47,322 nt of DNA from NCBI GenBank assembly GCA_027729805.1, contig JAQCEO010000010.1, positions 1 through 47,322 of the forward strand, in the 5' to 3' direction. The DNA comes from Actinomycetota bacterium. Lineage in GTDB: Bacteria > Actinomycetota > Actinomycetes > S36-B12. Every line of letters starts with the position of its first letter. Within the stretch, counting starts at the first letter, position 1. Below the pieces are notes generated by a model that was not told the origin of the DNA, ran no database searches, and was given only the letters and a program-made list of their open reading frames with translations. The translations under genes and the position numbers were made by a program. Below, one piece after another: positions 30,135-41,324 of the stretch.

Positions 30135-30194
30135 CTAATTACCTTAGATGCTTACGGCGATCAATGCAGATCTGGTGCCTGAAAGGATGTCGGT

Positions 30195-30905
30195 GTGACG
30201 CGAGCTGATCTGACAAAGGCCCCTACCGATGTCGCCGCCATGTTTGACGGGGTTGCGAAGCGTTATGACCGAACAAATGACGTTTTGGCGCTGGGCCAAA
30301 CCCGGCGCTGGCGTAAGGCCGTGGTGGCCGCGGTGGCTCCGCTGCCAGGTGAGCTGATATTGGATCTGGCAGCTGGCACCGGAACTTCGAGTTTGCCCTT
30401 CGCCCAGGCCGGCGCGGCGGTCTTCCCAACCGATTTCTCCCTCGGCATGCTCAAGGTGGGCCGCCAGCGGCTACCGCAGTTGCCATTTGTGGCCGGCGAT
30501 GGGCTAGCCCTGCCGTATCGCGACGGCGCTTTTGCTGCGGCCACTATCTCCTTTGGGCTGCGAAATTTGGCCGACCTAAATACCGGGCTAGCCGAATTGC
30601 GGCGGGTGGTGCGCCCCGGTGGCCGGTTGGTCATCTGCGAGTTCTCGCACCCTACTTGGGCCCCATTTCGCACGGTCTATACCGAATATCTGATGAAAGC
30701 CTTACCAGGGGTGGCGAAGCGGGTCGCAAGTAACCCGGAGGCGTACGTGTATCTGGCCGAGTCCATCCGGGCGTGGCCAGATCAACAGGAGCTGGCTTCA
30801 CGGTTGCAGGCCGCCGGGTGGCGTCAGGTGCGCTGGCGCAACTTGTCTGGGGGGATCATCGCCTTGCATCGAGCAGCGAACCCGGGGCCGGATGCCACTG
30901 CATGA
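30195..30905 (+). CDS. menG: Demethylmenaquinone methyltransferase (UbiE/MenG)
   Basis: [75 protein letters not shown]. Confidence 0.97.
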   Translation: MTRADLTKAPTDVAAMFDGVAKRYDRTNDVLALGQTRRWRKAVVAAVAPLPGELILDLAAGTGTSSLPFAQAGAAVFPTDFSLGMLKVGRQRLPQLPFVAGDGLALPYRDGAFAAATISFGLRNLADLNTGLAELRRVVRPGGRLVICEFSHPTWAPFRTVYTEYLMKALPGVAKRVASNPEAYVYLAESIRAWPDQQELASRLQAAGWRQVRWRNLSGGIIALHRAANPGPDATA

Positions 30906-30935
30906 ACCTGCTGACGAGCACTATGCTTAGGGGGG

Positions 30936-30953
30936 TCGTGAAGAAGTTCACAA
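30936..30953. promoter_or_regulatory. Putative Rex operator (ROP) upstream of nuoA
   Basis: TCGTGAA-GAAG-TTCACAA; 13/14 match to the actinobacterial ROP inverted repeat TTGTGAA-N4-TTCACAA; rex is in the same window. Confidence 0.75.
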
Positions 30954-31040
30954 GCGCGCAAAGTGGACGAGTCTCATGGGCCTGCACGGTAAACCGGAGC
31001 ACAAAACCAATCGGCACCTGCAAGGAGTGACGGAGCAGCG

Positions 31041-31400
31041 GTGAATGTCTACACGCCGATTCTGGTTCTTGGGATTCTGGCTTTCGGATTTGCCGTCTTT
31101 TCGGTCGGAATCGCGACCTTTACCGGCCCCAAGCGGTACAACAGGGCCAAGTACGACGCCTACGAATGTGGCATCGAGCCGACACCACAGCCGGTAGGCG
31201 GTGGCCGCTTCTCGGTAAAGTATTACCTCACCGCGATGTTGTTCATCGTGTTTGACATTGAAATCGTCTTTCTATATCCGTGGGCTGTCGCATTCGATCG
31301 ACTTGCGATTTTTGGCTTAATTGAAATGCTGGTGTTTATAGTTACCGTGCTCGTGGTCTACGCCTACGTCTGGCGCCGACGCGGACTTGAGTGGGACTGA
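31041..31400 (+). CDS. nuoA: NADH-quinone oxidoreductase subunit A
   Basis: [49 protein letters not shown] start with AAGGAG upstream. Confidence 0.97.
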   Translation: MNVYTPILVLGILAFGFAVFSVGIATFTGPKRYNRAKYDAYECGIEPTPQPVGGGRFSVKYYLTAMLFIVFDIEIVFLYPWAVAFDRLAIFGLIEMLVFIVTVLVVYAYVWRRRGLEWD

Positions 31401-31410
31401 CGGGAAAATC

Positions 31411-31965
31411 ATGGGACTTGAAGAAGCACTGCCATCAGGTATCTTGCTGACGACTGTTGAAAAAGTAGCCGGCTATGCCCGTAAGGGTTCGCTCTGGCCG
31501 GCGACTTTCGGTCTGGCCTGTTGCGCCATTGAGATGATGGCAAGTGGTGGGGCGCGATATGACCTAGCCCGCTTCGGTATGGAGGTGTTCCGAGCCTCAC
31601 CACGTCAAGCCGATCTAATGATCGTTGCCGGCCGCGTGAGCCAAAAGATGGCACCGGTACTTCGTCAGGTTTATGACCAAATGCCCGCCCCTAAGTGGGT
31701 GCTCGCGATGGGCGTATGCGCATCCAGCGGTGGCATGTTCAACAACTACGCAATTGTGCAAGGCGTTGACCACGTAGTGCCGGTGGACATCTACCTGCCG
31801 GGTTGTCCGCCTCGTCCAGAGATGTTGATCGACGCGATTTTGAAGTTACATGACCAAATCCAAGACACCAAGCTCGGTGCGAATCGCAAGGCCGAGATCA
31901 TTGCCCTTGAATCGGCGGCACTTGCGGCGCCATCAACTTTGGAGATGAAGGGGCTGCTTCGGTGA
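31411..31965 (+). CDS. nuoB: NADH-quinone oxidoreductase subunit B
   Basis: [56 protein letters not shown]. Start moved to ATG 31411 from 31387. Confidence 0.97.
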   Translation: MGLEEALPSGILLTTVEKVAGYARKGSLWPATFGLACCAIEMMASGGARYDLARFGMEVFRASPRQADLMIVAGRVSQKMAPVLRQVYDQMPAPKWVLAMGVCASSGGMFNNYAIVQGVDHVVPVDIYLPGCPPRPEMLIDAILKLHDQIQDTKLGANRKAEIIALESAALAAPSTLEMKGLLR

Positions 31966-32666
31966 CCAGCGATCAGCTCCCGGTGGTGCCAGACGGTGTC
32001 TCACGAATAGACATCATTGACGTCCAGCATGGGGCGTTTGGGAGCCACGGCTCGGGCGATACCAGTGGGTTTGGCGGGCTGATCGACCCTCGGGTGCTGC
32101 CCGCGGCTAGCTTGCCGCCCTACGGCGGCTGGTTTGACGAGTTGTCTGAAGAACTAGAGCTATCACTTACCGCCCGCGGCATCCCGATGTCGAGTGCGGT
32201 AGAAAAAGTCGTGGTCGATCGCGGGGAAATCACCTTCTTCGTCAGTCGCGAGCAGCTGGTTCATTTTGCAACCGCTCTTCGCGATGAACCCGGACTACGC
32301 TTCGAATTCTGCAGCGGCGTCAACGGGGTGCACTATCCAAATGACCTCGGCCGAGAACTTCACGCCGTGTATCACTTTCTTTCAATCACTTACAATCGCC
32401 GGATTCGGGTTGAGGTGGCGGCGCCTGATGTCGATCCGCATATCCCATCGCTGGTGGCGTTGTATCCCACCAACGACTGGCATGAGCGGGAGACCTGGGA
32501 TTTCTTCGGGATTATCTTCGATGGGCACCCGTTCCTAACCCGCATCGAAATGCCCGATGACTGGCCGGGGCATCCCCAGCGCAAGGACTACCCACTTGGC
32601 GGTATTCCGGTGGAATACAAGGGCGCGACGATCCCGCCGCCGGATCAGCGGAGGGCATACAACTAA
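31962..32666 (+). CDS. nuoC: NADH-quinone oxidoreductase subunit C
   Basis: [48 protein letters not shown]. Confidence 0.96.
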   Translation: MTSDQLPVVPDGVSRIDIIDVQHGAFGSHGSGDTSGFGGLIDPRVLPAASLPPYGGWFDELSEELELSLTARGIPMSSAVEKVVVDRGEITFFVSREQLVHFATALRDEPGLRFEFCSGVNGVHYPNDLGRELHAVYHFLSITYNRRIRVEVAAPDVDPHIPSLVALYPTNDWHERETWDFFGIIFDGHPFLTRIEMPDDWPGHPQRKDYPLGGIPVEYKGATIPPPDQRRAYN

Positions 32667-34003
32667 TGTCAACCGAGTACTTGAGTGATCCTTATGCCAG
32701 TTCATATGAATCCGGCGATGAGACCATCTACAACGTCTCCGGCGGCGACTGGGACACCATTACGGCGGCGCCGGCTGGCGAGAAGGAGCGAATCGTCGTC
32801 AACATGGGCCCGCAGCACCCGTCGACTCACGGCGTACTTCGACTCATAGTTGAACTTGATGGTGAGACCGTAACCCAGGCCAGATGCGGTATCGGGTATC
32901 TGCACACGGGTATCGAGAAGAACATGGAGTTTCGGTCCTGGGTTCAAGGCGTCACATTCGTCACTCGAATGGATTACCTAGCTCCGTTCTTCAACGAGAC
33001 GGTTTACTGCCTTGCGGTTGAGAAGTTGCTCGGAGTCACCGATCAAATCCCGGAGCGAGCCAGTGCGATTCGGGTTCTGATGATGGAGTTGAACCGAATC
33101 TCGTCTCACCTGGTGGCGCTGGCAACGGGTGGTATGGAGCTAGGTGCGCTCACGGCAATGATCTTCGGGTTCCGCGAGCGTGAGTTGATCCTTGACGTAT
33201 TTGAGATGGTCACGGGGCTCCGCATGAACAGTGCGTATGTACGCCCCGGGGGTGTGGCCCAAGATCTGCCGGCAGATGGCGTCGCAAAGATCCGCGAGAT
33301 GCTGCCGCTATTGCGCAAGCGGCTAAAAGACACCACCGATCTCTTGGTAGACAATTCGATCTGGATGGGCCGCACATCTGGTATCGGGTACCTAGATCTG
33401 ACGGGCTGCATGGCACTTGGAGTTACCGGCCCGGTACTGCGTGCTACAGGGTTACCCCATGACTTGCGTAAGAGCCAGCCTTACTGCGGCTACGAAACCT
33501 ATGATTTCGATGTCGTCACCGAGACCACCTGCGATGCCTACGGCCGTTTCCTAATTCGCGTGGGCGAGATGCAGCAGTCCATGCGAATTGTGGAACAAGC
33601 ACTCGATCGGCTCGAGCAACCGGGTCCGGTAATGATTGCCGATAAGCGGATTGCCTGGCCGGCGCAATTGGCGATCGGTGCTGACGGCCAAGGCAACTCG
33701 ACTGACCATATTCGCGAAATTATGGCGGAGTCGATGGAAGCCCTAATTCATCATTTCAAGTTGGTCACCGAAGGGTTCAAAGTTCCAGTTGGTCAGGTGT
33801 ACACCACCATTGAGTCACCGCGTGGTGAGCTCGGTTGCCACCTTGTTAGTGCGGGTGGCACCCGGCCGTATCGGGCCCACTTTCGTGATCCGTCATTTAC
33901 CAACCTGCAGTCTGTGGCAGCGATGAGCGAGGGTGGGCAGGTGGCAGATCTAATTGCCTCCGTCGCCAGCATTGATCCTGTCATGGGCGGGGTCGACCGG
34001 TAG
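32666..34003 (+). CDS. nuoD: NADH-quinone oxidoreductase subunit D
   Basis: [71 protein letters not shown]. Confidence 0.98.
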   Translation: MSTEYLSDPYASSYESGDETIYNVSGGDWDTITAAPAGEKERIVVNMGPQHPSTHGVLRLIVELDGETVTQARCGIGYLHTGIEKNMEFRSWVQGVTFVTRMDYLAPFFNETVYCLAVEKLLGVTDQIPERASAIRVLMMELNRISSHLVALATGGMELGALTAMIFGFRERELILDVFEMVTGLRMNSAYVRPGGVAQDLPADGVAKIREMLPLLRKRLKDTTDLLVDNSIWMGRTSGIGYLDLTGCMALGVTGPVLRATGLPHDLRKSQPYCGYETYDFDVVTETTCDAYGRFLIRVGEMQQSMRIVEQALDRLEQPGPVMIADKRIAWPAQLAIGADGQGNSTDHIREIMAESMEALIHHFKLVTEGFKVPVGQVYTTIESPRGELGCHLVSAGGTRPYRAHFRDPSFTNLQSVAAMSEGGQVADLIASVASIDPVMGGVDR

Positions 34004-34033
34004 CCCCATCAAAAACGAGAGCGACACAGACTA

Positions 34034-34690
34034 ATGACTATCAGTGCGGAAACTCGCGGCCAGTTGCTTGAACTAGCCGCGCGCTACCCGAAACCGCGAT
34101 CGGCATTGCTTCCGATGCTGCATCTGGTGCAAAGTGTTGATGACGAGGTCACCATCGAAGGCATCAACGTTTGCGCTGAAATCCTTGGCATTACCTCGGC
34201 TGAGGTAACCGCGGTCGTGACCTTCTACACTATGTACAAGCGCAAGCCCGTTGGCCAGCATCACATTGGAGTTTGCACCAATACCTTGTGCGGGCTACTC
34301 GGTGGTGACGCCGTTTACTCGGCGCTCAGCGAGCGCCTTCGCACCGGCCACAACGAGCCGAGTGCCGATGGTAAATTTTGGCTCGAACGCATTGAATGCC
34401 AAGCTGCGTGCACACATGCACCGGTCATGACCGTGGACTGGGAGTACATGGACGATGTCACTCCGGCTAGCGCCGTGGAAGTCGTGGACCGACTTGCTCG
34501 CGGCGAGCAGGTTGAGTCAACCCGCGGGCCGGTTATTCGGGATTTCCAAGCTACCGAGCACACTTTGGCGTTCCCGCTGGATGGCTTGGTCAACGATGGG
34601 GTAGCCGTTGATGAAAAAATGCTGGTCGGCTTGCGACTTGCCAAGGAGCTCGGCATGAGTGCGGCTTCGATACCGGCCGGGGAGGCCTGA
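34034..34690 (+). CDS. nuoE: NADH-quinone oxidoreductase subunit E
   Basis: [2Fe-2S] ligands CTNTLC...CQAACTHAPVM; VVTFYTMYKRKPVG. Confidence 0.96.
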   Translation: MTISAETRGQLLELAARYPKPRSALLPMLHLVQSVDDEVTIEGINVCAEILGITSAEVTAVVTFYTMYKRKPVGQHHIGVCTNTLCGLLGGDAVYSALSERLRTGHNEPSADGKFWLERIECQAACTHAPVMTVDWEYMDDVTPASAVEVVDRLARGEQVESTRGPVIRDFQATEHTLAFPLDGLVNDGVAVDEKMLVGLRLAKELGMSAASIPAGEA

Positions 34691-36003
34691 TGATTACTTC
34701 TGGGTTGACGCCGGTCATCACCGAGCACTGGGATAAACCAGATCTGTACACGATCGAGGGCTACCGGCGCGTTGGCGGCTACCAAGGCCTTGCTACCGCC
34801 ATCAAGATGGATCCTGATGCGATTATCGGACAGATCAAAGATTCAGGGCTGCGCGGGCGCGGAGGCGCCGGCTTCCCGACGGGGATGAAGTGGGGCTTCG
34901 TACCGCAAAACGATGGCAAGCCGCATTACTTGGTTGTTAATGCCGATGAGTCCGAGCCAGGTGCCTGTAAAGACATCCCAATCATGTTGGCGAATCCACA
35001 TGCACTTGTCGAAGGTGTAATTATTGCGTCTTATGCCATTAGGGCTAGTCATGCATTCATTTACATCCGCGGTGAGGTTCCGCATGCCATCCGCAAGGTC
35101 GCCTATGCAGTAGAGCAAGCGCGCGCGTCAGGGCTGATAGGTGAAAATATTTTGGGCAGTGGTTTTTCACTTGATGTTGTGATCCACTCGGGCGCCGGTG
35201 CATATATCTGTGGTGAGGAGACCGCCCTTTTGGATTCACTTGAGGGCTACCGTGGGCAACCGCGGCTAAAACCGCCGTTCCCAGCGGTCGCCGGACTATA
35301 CGCCTCACCGACGGTGATCAATAACGCTGAAACCATCGCCAATATCCCGTACATCGTGGATAGAGGTGTGCCATGGTTCCGCCAATTCGGTACTGAGAAA
35401 TCCCCGGGCTTCAAAGTATTCTCAATCTCGGGCCATGTGGTGCGTCCGGGCATCTACGAGGCACCGCTTGGCATAACTATGAGTGAACTCCTGGACTATG
35501 CCGGTGGCATCAGAGGCGGTGGCGAGGTCAAGTTCTGGCTGCCCGGCGGCTCTTCGGTACCAATGCTGACAGCCGAGCACCTTGATATTCCGCTGACATA
35601 CGAGGATATGGCCGCGGCGGGCACGATGCTCGGAACGGGTACTCCAATGTTGTTCGACAACACGGTCAGCGTCGTTAAGGCGGTTACGAGATGGCTTGAT
35701 TTCTACAAGCATGAGTCCTGCGGTAAATGCACTCCATGTCGTGAAGGTACTTACTGGATCACCGGAGTGCTCGAGAAATTCGAACATGGGCGCGGTTCGG
35801 CAGCTGAGGTCGACACCTTGGTGAACCTCTGTTCGCAGATCGCCGGGCGATCCTTCTGCGCCCTTGGTGATGCGGCAGCGACCCCCTACCCGGCAGCACT
35901 TAAGTACTTCCGAGCTGAGTTTGAGGCAGCCACCTCCACTTCGGCTGATGCGCAATTTGATCCAGTGGCGTCCTATGTCTTTGCGGAAGCTGCAACCCGA
36001 TGA
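34690..36003 (+). CDS. nuoF: NADH-quinone oxidoreductase subunit F
   Basis: GRGGAGFPTGMKWGF FMN/NADH motif; ESCGKCTPCREGTYWI; SFCALGDAAATP. Confidence 0.98.
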   Translation: MITSGLTPVITEHWDKPDLYTIEGYRRVGGYQGLATAIKMDPDAIIGQIKDSGLRGRGGAGFPTGMKWGFVPQNDGKPHYLVVNADESEPGACKDIPIMLANPHALVEGVIIASYAIRASHAFIYIRGEVPHAIRKVAYAVEQARASGLIGENILGSGFSLDVVIHSGAGAYICGEETALLDSLEGYRGQPRLKPPFPAVAGLYASPTVINNAETIANIPYIVDRGVPWFRQFGTEKSPGFKVFSISGHVVRPGIYEAPLGITMSELLDYAGGIRGGGEVKFWLPGGSSVPMLTAEHLDIPLTYEDMAAAGTMLGTGTPMLFDNTVSVVKAVTRWLDFYKHESCGKCTPCREGTYWITGVLEKFEHGRGSAAEVDTLVNLCSQIAGRSFCALGDAAATPYPAALKYFRAEFEAATSTSADAQFDPVASYVFAEAATR

Positions 36004-38375
36004 CCATAACGAGCAGTGCTGGATCAGATATCACCCCACAGGCCCAGCTGGTGACCATTGTCGTTGACGGCGTCGCAATCCAAATCCCAAAAGGCACACT
36101 TGTCATTCGTGCCGCGGAGTTGCTTGGGATTGAGATTCCGCGCTTTTGCGATCACCCGCTACTTGAGCCGGTAGCAGCCTGCCGCATGTGTCTTGTGGAT
36201 ATCGAGGGCGTGCCAAAACCGCAACCAGCGTGCGCGCAGGTGGTTTCTGATGGCATGCAGGTTCGAACTCAATTAACTTCACCCATTGCGCGCGACGCCC
36301 AAGAAGGTGTGATGGAGTTCCTGCTCTTGAATCACCCACTTGACTGCCCGGTTTGCGATAAAGGCGGCGAGTGCCCACTACAGAACCAAGCTATGAGCGC
36401 CGGCCGGCCGGAGTCCCGATTTGAAGGAGAGAAACGGACTTTCCCCAAGCCAATCAATGTCAGCGCGCAGATCTTGCTCGACCGGGAACGTTGTGTCTCC
36501 TGTGCTAGGTGCACCCGATTCGCAGAACAAATCGCGGGAGATCCGATGCTCGAACTACTAGAGCGTGGTGTAAGACAACAGGTTGGTACCGCGGCCGATC
36601 AGCCGTTCGATTCGTATTTCTCGGGTAACACCGTTCAAATCTGTCCCGTCGGTGCATTGACGAGTGCGGCATACCGGTTTAGGTCTCGGCCATTCGATCT
36701 GGTCTCGGTGCCAACAACCTGTGAGCATTGTGCATCGGGTTGCTCACTAAGGACCGACCATCGCCGTGGCACCGTTACGCGTCGGTTGGCATGGGACGAG
36801 CCTGCGGTGAACGAGGAATGGAACTGCGATAAGGGCCGGTTCGCATTCACCTATCAGGAGCTGGGCCGGGTAGAAACACCATTAATTCGTGAAGACGGCC
36901 AACTACGAGTCGCTTCATGGCCGGAGGCTCTTGACTTCGCGGCACGTGGGCTGGCTGCCGCGTCAAGCCACGGTGTGCTTGTTGGTGGGCGTTCAACAAT
37001 TGAAGATGCCTACGCCTATGCCCGATTCGCGCGCGTTGCCCTCAAGACGGACAATATTGATTTCCGGGTGCGCGATTCATCGGATGAAGAAGCCCAGTTC
37101 CTGCGCTCATCGGTTGCGGGCACCGCTGTTCGCACGACTTACGAAACACTTGAGAAAGCTCCGGTGGTAGTGCTAATCGCCTTCGAGCCGGAGGATGAAT
37201 CCCCAATTGTTTTCCTGCGCCTGCGCAAGGCGGCCCGCGGCGGAACCAGGATTTACTCCGTTGGCGCGGCCGCCACCCGTGGTCTGGCAAAGATGCGCGG
37301 AACCTTGATACCGGCAAAGCCTGGGGCGGAAGCCGCGGTGCTCGCTGAGTTAGCCGAGCATGTACGCGTGGATCTGAGTACACCGGGTGCGGTCATCATG
37401 GTTGGCGAACGCATCGCCGGCGTCGAAGGCGGCGCCACGGCTGTCCTTGAATTAGCTCGAGCAACCGGTGCGGCTCTTACCTGGGTTCCACGTAGGGCAG
37501 GGGAGCGCGGGGCGTTGGATGCTGGCGCACTGGCAGGACTCCTACCAGGTGGTCGGCCACTGACCGATGACAGTGCTCGGGGTGCGGTTGCGGCTGCTTG
37601 GGGAGTGGATTCGTTGCCAGCAACCGTCGGATTGGCCGGCACCGCGCTGCTTACTGCGGCTAGGGACGGTGCTATCGGCGCGCTTATCACTGCCGGTGTC
37701 GAACTTGCCGACCTGCCTGACCAAATACTTGGGCGCACCGCAATCGAAGCCGTCGGGTTCGTGGTCGCACTCGAGAACCATCACTCGGCTGTCACCGAAC
37801 TCGCCGATGTCGTCTTCCCGGTTGCAGTCGTCACCGAAAAATCTGGAACCTTTATAAATTGGGAGGGTCGACCACGACCTTTCGCGCAAGCGTTCAAGGA
37901 CGCCCTGGTGATGTCTGACGCCGTAGTACTTGGAATGTTGGCAAGTGCAATGAACATTGTCGTAGGGGCGAGTGATGTTGCGGGAATTCGTCGGGAACTT
38001 GGCGCCCTTGGGGCTTGGCCTGGTCCGCGCGCGGAGCAGCCGAGCTCACCGGCGGGCCAGGTGGTGCAGGGTGCGTACCTAGTCGCCACTTGGCGGGAGC
38101 TTATTGATAGCGGCGTAATGCAGGAGGGTGAGCCATATCTGGCAGCAACCGCGCACGCGGTCGCTGCGACGGTTTCGGTCACTACCGCCGGTGCCCTGGG
38201 TAACCCCGAACTTGTGACAGTAACGGGGCCACTTGGCTCAGTTACGGTTTCGCTGCAAATCGGCGACGTCGTTGATGGCGTGGTGTGCTTGCCCCTGAAC
38301 TCCCCAGGCTGCGCCCTCTACCGTGATCTCGGGGTGCGATCTGGCCAGGCCGTGACAATTGAAGGTGCGGTATGA
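36000..38375 (+). CDS. nuoG: NADH-quinone oxidoreductase subunit G
   Basis: [31 protein letters not shown], plus CEHCASGC-x27-C; molybdopterin-type C-terminal domain. Confidence 0.97.
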   Translation: MTITSSAGSDITPQAQLVTIVVDGVAIQIPKGTLVIRAAELLGIEIPRFCDHPLLEPVAACRMCLVDIEGVPKPQPACAQVVSDGMQVRTQLTSPIARDAQEGVMEFLLLNHPLDCPVCDKGGECPLQNQAMSAGRPESRFEGEKRTFPKPINVSAQILLDRERCVSCARCTRFAEQIAGDPMLELLERGVRQQVGTAADQPFDSYFSGNTVQICPVGALTSAAYRFRSRPFDLVSVPTTCEHCASGCSLRTDHRRGTVTRRLAWDEPAVNEEWNCDKGRFAFTYQELGRVETPLIREDGQLRVASWPEALDFAARGLAAASSHGVLVGGRSTIEDAYAYARFARVALKTDNIDFRVRDSSDEEAQFLRSSVAGTAVRTTYETLEKAPVVVLIAFEPEDESPIVFLRLRKAARGGTRIYSVGAAATRGLAKMRGTLIPAKPGAEAAVLAELAEHVRVDLSTPGAVIMVGERIAGVEGGATAVLELARATGAALTWVPRRAGERGALDAGALAGLLPGGRPLTDDSARGAVAAAWGVDSLPATVGLAGTALLTAARDGAIGALITAGVELADLPDQILGRTAIEAVGFVVALENHHSAVTELADVVFPVAVVTEKSGTFINWEGRPRPFAQAFKDALVMSDAVVLGMLASAMNIVVGASDVAGIRRELGALGAWPGPRAEQPSSPAGQVVQGAYLVATWRELIDSGVMQEGEPYLAATAHAVAATVSVTTAGALGNPELVTVTGPLGSVTVSLQIGDVVDGVVCLPLNSPGCALYRDLGVRSGQAVTIEGAV

Positions 38376-39673
38376 CCGGATCACAGTTCGGGGTTTTCGG
38401 TGTTGACCCATGGTGGTTGGTACTGCTAAAAGTGCTCGTTATTTTTGTCATGCTGGTGCTCCTCACCTTGTTCACCATTTGGTGGGAGCGGCGCGTGGTG
38501 TCTCGGATGCAGAACCGCATCGGGCCAAACCGTGTGGGCCCATTTGGCTTGCTGCAGTCGTTGATGGATGGTTTCAAACTCGCTTTGAAGGAAGAGATTA
38601 TTCCGAAAGCTGCGCACCTTGGCGTCTACTGGATCGCCCCCGTTATTTCAGCAACCGCCGCCTTCTTGGCCTTCGCTGTCATTCCATTTGGCCCGACGGT
38701 CTCGGTTTTCGGAGTAGAGACTCCACTGCAACTGACTGACTTTCCAGTTTCAGTCCTCTACGTGTTAGCCATCGCCTCAATCGGTATTTATGGGATTGTG
38801 CTGGCCGGTTGGTCATCTGGCTCCACCTACCCGCTGCTTGGCGGGTTGCGATCTAGTGCCCAGATGATCTCCTACGAAATCGCAATGGGGTTGTCATTTG
38901 TTGCGGTTTTCTTGTACGCGGGGTCGATGTCAACTTCTGAGATTATCTCCGCGCAGGAGCCGATCTGGTTTGCGGTGATCTTGCTACCGTCATTCCTGAT
39001 CTACGTAACTTCGATGGTTGGGGAAACCAACCGGGCACCCTTTGATCTCCCGGAGGCCGAAGGTGAGTTAGTCGGTGGATTCCACACCGAATACTCCTCG
39101 CTGAAGTTCGCGCTCTTCTTCTTGGCCGAGTACATAAATATGGTTACCGTTTCGGCATTGGCGACAACTTTGTTCCTGGGCGGCTGGCTAGCTCCATGGC
39201 CGCTATCGCTTTGGGAGTCGGCAAATTCCGGTTGGTGGCCGCTACTTTGGTGGCTGGTAAAGGTTCAAATCTTCATTTTCATATTTATCTGGCTTCGCGG
39301 TACGCTCCCGCGCCTTCGGTACGACCAGTTCATGAAGTTCGGCTGGAAGGTATTGATCCCGGCCTCGATTACCTGGATCATGGTCGTTGCCGCCGCTCGG
39401 GTTTTGCGCAATGACATCGCGCTCAGCAACCGTGAATTACTTATTATCGGTGCGGTGGTAATCGCGGTGCTCTTGCTCGGTTCTTGGTTCGCGCAGGTGG
39501 TGATAGACCGTCGTGAGACGGCACGCAAGCTGGCTCTGGAGGAGATCGAAAACCGTCCGTACGACCCGCTTGCCGGTGGTTTTCCAATACCACCGATGCC
39601 CGGGCAACAGGCTGTGCTCACATCACGTCGAACAGCTAGCCAAGTAGTGCAACAGGAGGCCCTCGATGGCTGA
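38372..39673 (+). CDS. nuoH: NADH-quinone oxidoreductase subunit H
   Basis: [60 protein letters not shown]. Confidence 0.98.
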   Translation: MTGSQFGVFGVDPWWLVLLKVLVIFVMLVLLTLFTIWWERRVVSRMQNRIGPNRVGPFGLLQSLMDGFKLALKEEIIPKAAHLGVYWIAPVISATAAFLAFAVIPFGPTVSVFGVETPLQLTDFPVSVLYVLAIASIGIYGIVLAGWSSGSTYPLLGGLRSSAQMISYEIAMGLSFVAVFLYAGSMSTSEIISAQEPIWFAVILLPSFLIYVTSMVGETNRAPFDLPEAEGELVGGFHTEYSSLKFALFFLAEYINMVTVSALATTLFLGGWLAPWPLSLWESANSGWWPLLWWLVKVQIFIFIFIWLRGTLPRLRYDQFMKFGWKVLIPASITWIMVVAAARVLRNDIALSNRELLIIGAVVIAVLLLGSWFAQVVIDRRETARKLALEEIENRPYDPLAGGFPIPPMPGQQAVLTSRRTASQVVQQEALDG

Positions 39674-40226
39674 ACTCCCGCAGGCGGTGCGTGGCTTTGG
39701 GGTCACGTTCGCCACTATGTTCAAGAAGGTAGTGACGGAGCAGTATCCAGAGCAGGCGGCGAAATTCCCACCGAAGCCGCGCTATCACGGCCGGCACCAA
39801 CTCAACCGTTGGGCTGATGGCCTCGAGAAGTGTATTGGCTGCGAACTTTGCGCGTGGGCATGTCCGGCAGATGCCATTTTCGTGCAGGGAGCAGACAATA
39901 AAGAAGGTGATCGTCATTCCCCCGGTGAGCGGTATGGCCGGGTGTACCAAATCAACTACCTGCGTTGCATCTTCTGCGGCTTGTGCATTGAGGCCTGCCC
40001 AACGCGGGCGCTGACCATGACAAATGAGTTTGAGTTGGCAGACAACAACCGAGCTGACCTGATCTACGAGAAGCAGGATCTGTTGACGCCTTTGCTGCCT
40101 GGGATGCTCGCACCTCCGCACGAGATGGTGCCTGGTACCACCGACACTGACTACTACGCGAACAAGATCACTGGTTCGGTGCCTGAGCAGGTGGTTGCCG
40201 CGGATGCCGAGCGGGTGATCCCATGA
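39666..40226 (+). CDS. nuoI: NADH-quinone oxidoreductase subunit I
   Basis: Two [4Fe-4S] motifs [12 protein letters not shown] and [12 protein letters not shown]. Confidence 0.98.
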   Translation: MAELPQAVRGFGVTFATMFKKVVTEQYPEQAAKFPPKPRYHGRHQLNRWADGLEKCIGCELCAWACPADAIFVQGADNKEGDRHSPGERYGRVYQINYLRCIFCGLCIEACPTRALTMTNEFELADNNRADLIYEKQDLLTPLLPGMLAPPHEMVPGTTDTDYYANKITGSVPEQVVAADAERVIP

Positions 40227-40993
40227 CCGAGTTCAACCTTGGCGAGGAAATCGTCTTTTGGGGCAGTGGCGGGCTCGCTGTCCTTGGCGCCCTTGGCATG
40301 ATCTTGTCCAAGAAGGCTGTCCACAGCGCCCTTTGGGTAGCACTGACCATGATCAACCTTGCCATCTTGTACATCGCCAATTCGGCCCCCTTCCTAGGCA
40401 TGGTGCAGATCATCGTCTACACCGGCGCTGTGATGATGCTATTTCTTTTTGTCTTGATGGTGGTCGGTGTCGATTCATCCGACTCACTGATCGAAACCCT
40501 CAAGGGCCAGCGATTAGTGGCTATCGTCCTTGCCCTGGGCCTAACCATTTTACTGATTGCCGGTGTCGGTGCGGGTATGACCGATGTAGTACCCGTGGGC
40601 CTTGACGAAGCCAATGGGGTTGACGGCGGCAATGTCGAAGGTATTGCGCGATTGCTATTCACCGACTACCTAGTTGCTTTTGAAGTCACATCTGTGCTGC
40701 TCATTACCGCGGCACTAGGTGCGATGGTGTTGACGCACCGGGAGCGCTGGCTGCCACGTGCCAGCCAAGAGGAGCTTTCCAAAGCTAGATTCTTAGGTCC
40801 AGGGCACCCGGGGAACCTACCTAGCTCGGGTACCTACGCCCGGCACAATGCGGTCGACACCCCAGCCTTGCTGCCGGACGGCTCATCAAGTGATCTGAGC
40901 ATTCCGGGGCCACTTGTTGCTAGGGGCGATGTTCGACCAATAGACCACCACGATGTCGAAGAGATCGAAAGTCTGGGCGGAGGGTCGAAGTGA
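40223..40993 (+). CDS. nuoJ: NADH-quinone oxidoreductase subunit J
   Basis: TM protein with [26 protein letters not shown]; operon position. Confidence 0.95.
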   Translation: MTEFNLGEEIVFWGSGGLAVLGALGMILSKKAVHSALWVALTMINLAILYIANSAPFLGMVQIIVYTGAVMMLFLFVLMVVGVDSSDSLIETLKGQRLVAIVLALGLTILLIAGVGAGMTDVVPVGLDEANGVDGGNVEGIARLLFTDYLVAFEVTSVLLITAALGAMVLTHRERWLPRASQEELSKARFLGPGHPGNLPSSGTYARHNAVDTPALLPDGSSSDLSIPGPLVARGDVRPIDHHDVEEIESLGGGSK

Positions 40994-41289
40994 ATCCGGC
41001 TAACTACGTGATCTTGTCGGCGATCCTCTTCAGTCTCGGTGCGATTGGGGTGTTGGTACGCCGAAACGCGATCATCGTCTTCATGAGTGTCGAATTAATG
41101 CTTAACGCAGCGAATCTCGCATTCGTTGCTTTCGCTCGTACGAACGGCAACCTCGATGGGCAGGTGGTGGCTTTCTTTGTCATGGTGGTGGCAGCCGCTG
41201 AAGTCGTAGTAGGGCTAGCGATCATCGTGACAATTTTTAGAAGTAGACGCTCTGCCTCAATTGACGAACCAAATTTACTCAAGTACTAG
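40990..41289 (+). CDS. nuoK: NADH-quinone oxidoreductase subunit K
   Basis: [37 protein letters not shown]. Confidence 0.97.
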   Translation: MNPANYVILSAILFSLGAIGVLVRRNAIIVFMSVELMLNAANLAFVAFARTNGNLDGQVVAFFVMVVAAAEVVVGLAIIVTIFRSRRSASIDEPNLLKY

Positions 41290-41324
41290 CCACATCCGAC
41301 AAGGCCGACGAAGAGGATCTGACC

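Noticed and set aside
30773-31030. 85-aa ORF spanning the menG end and nuoA leader
   Set aside because: Mostly out-of-frame menG sequence plus the nuoA promoter/Rex operator; no domain.
38372-39673. Long NuoH C-terminal extension (433 aa total) as a novelty
   Set aside because: Long NuoH is, as far as I know, usual in actinobacteria; nothing unusual in the tail.
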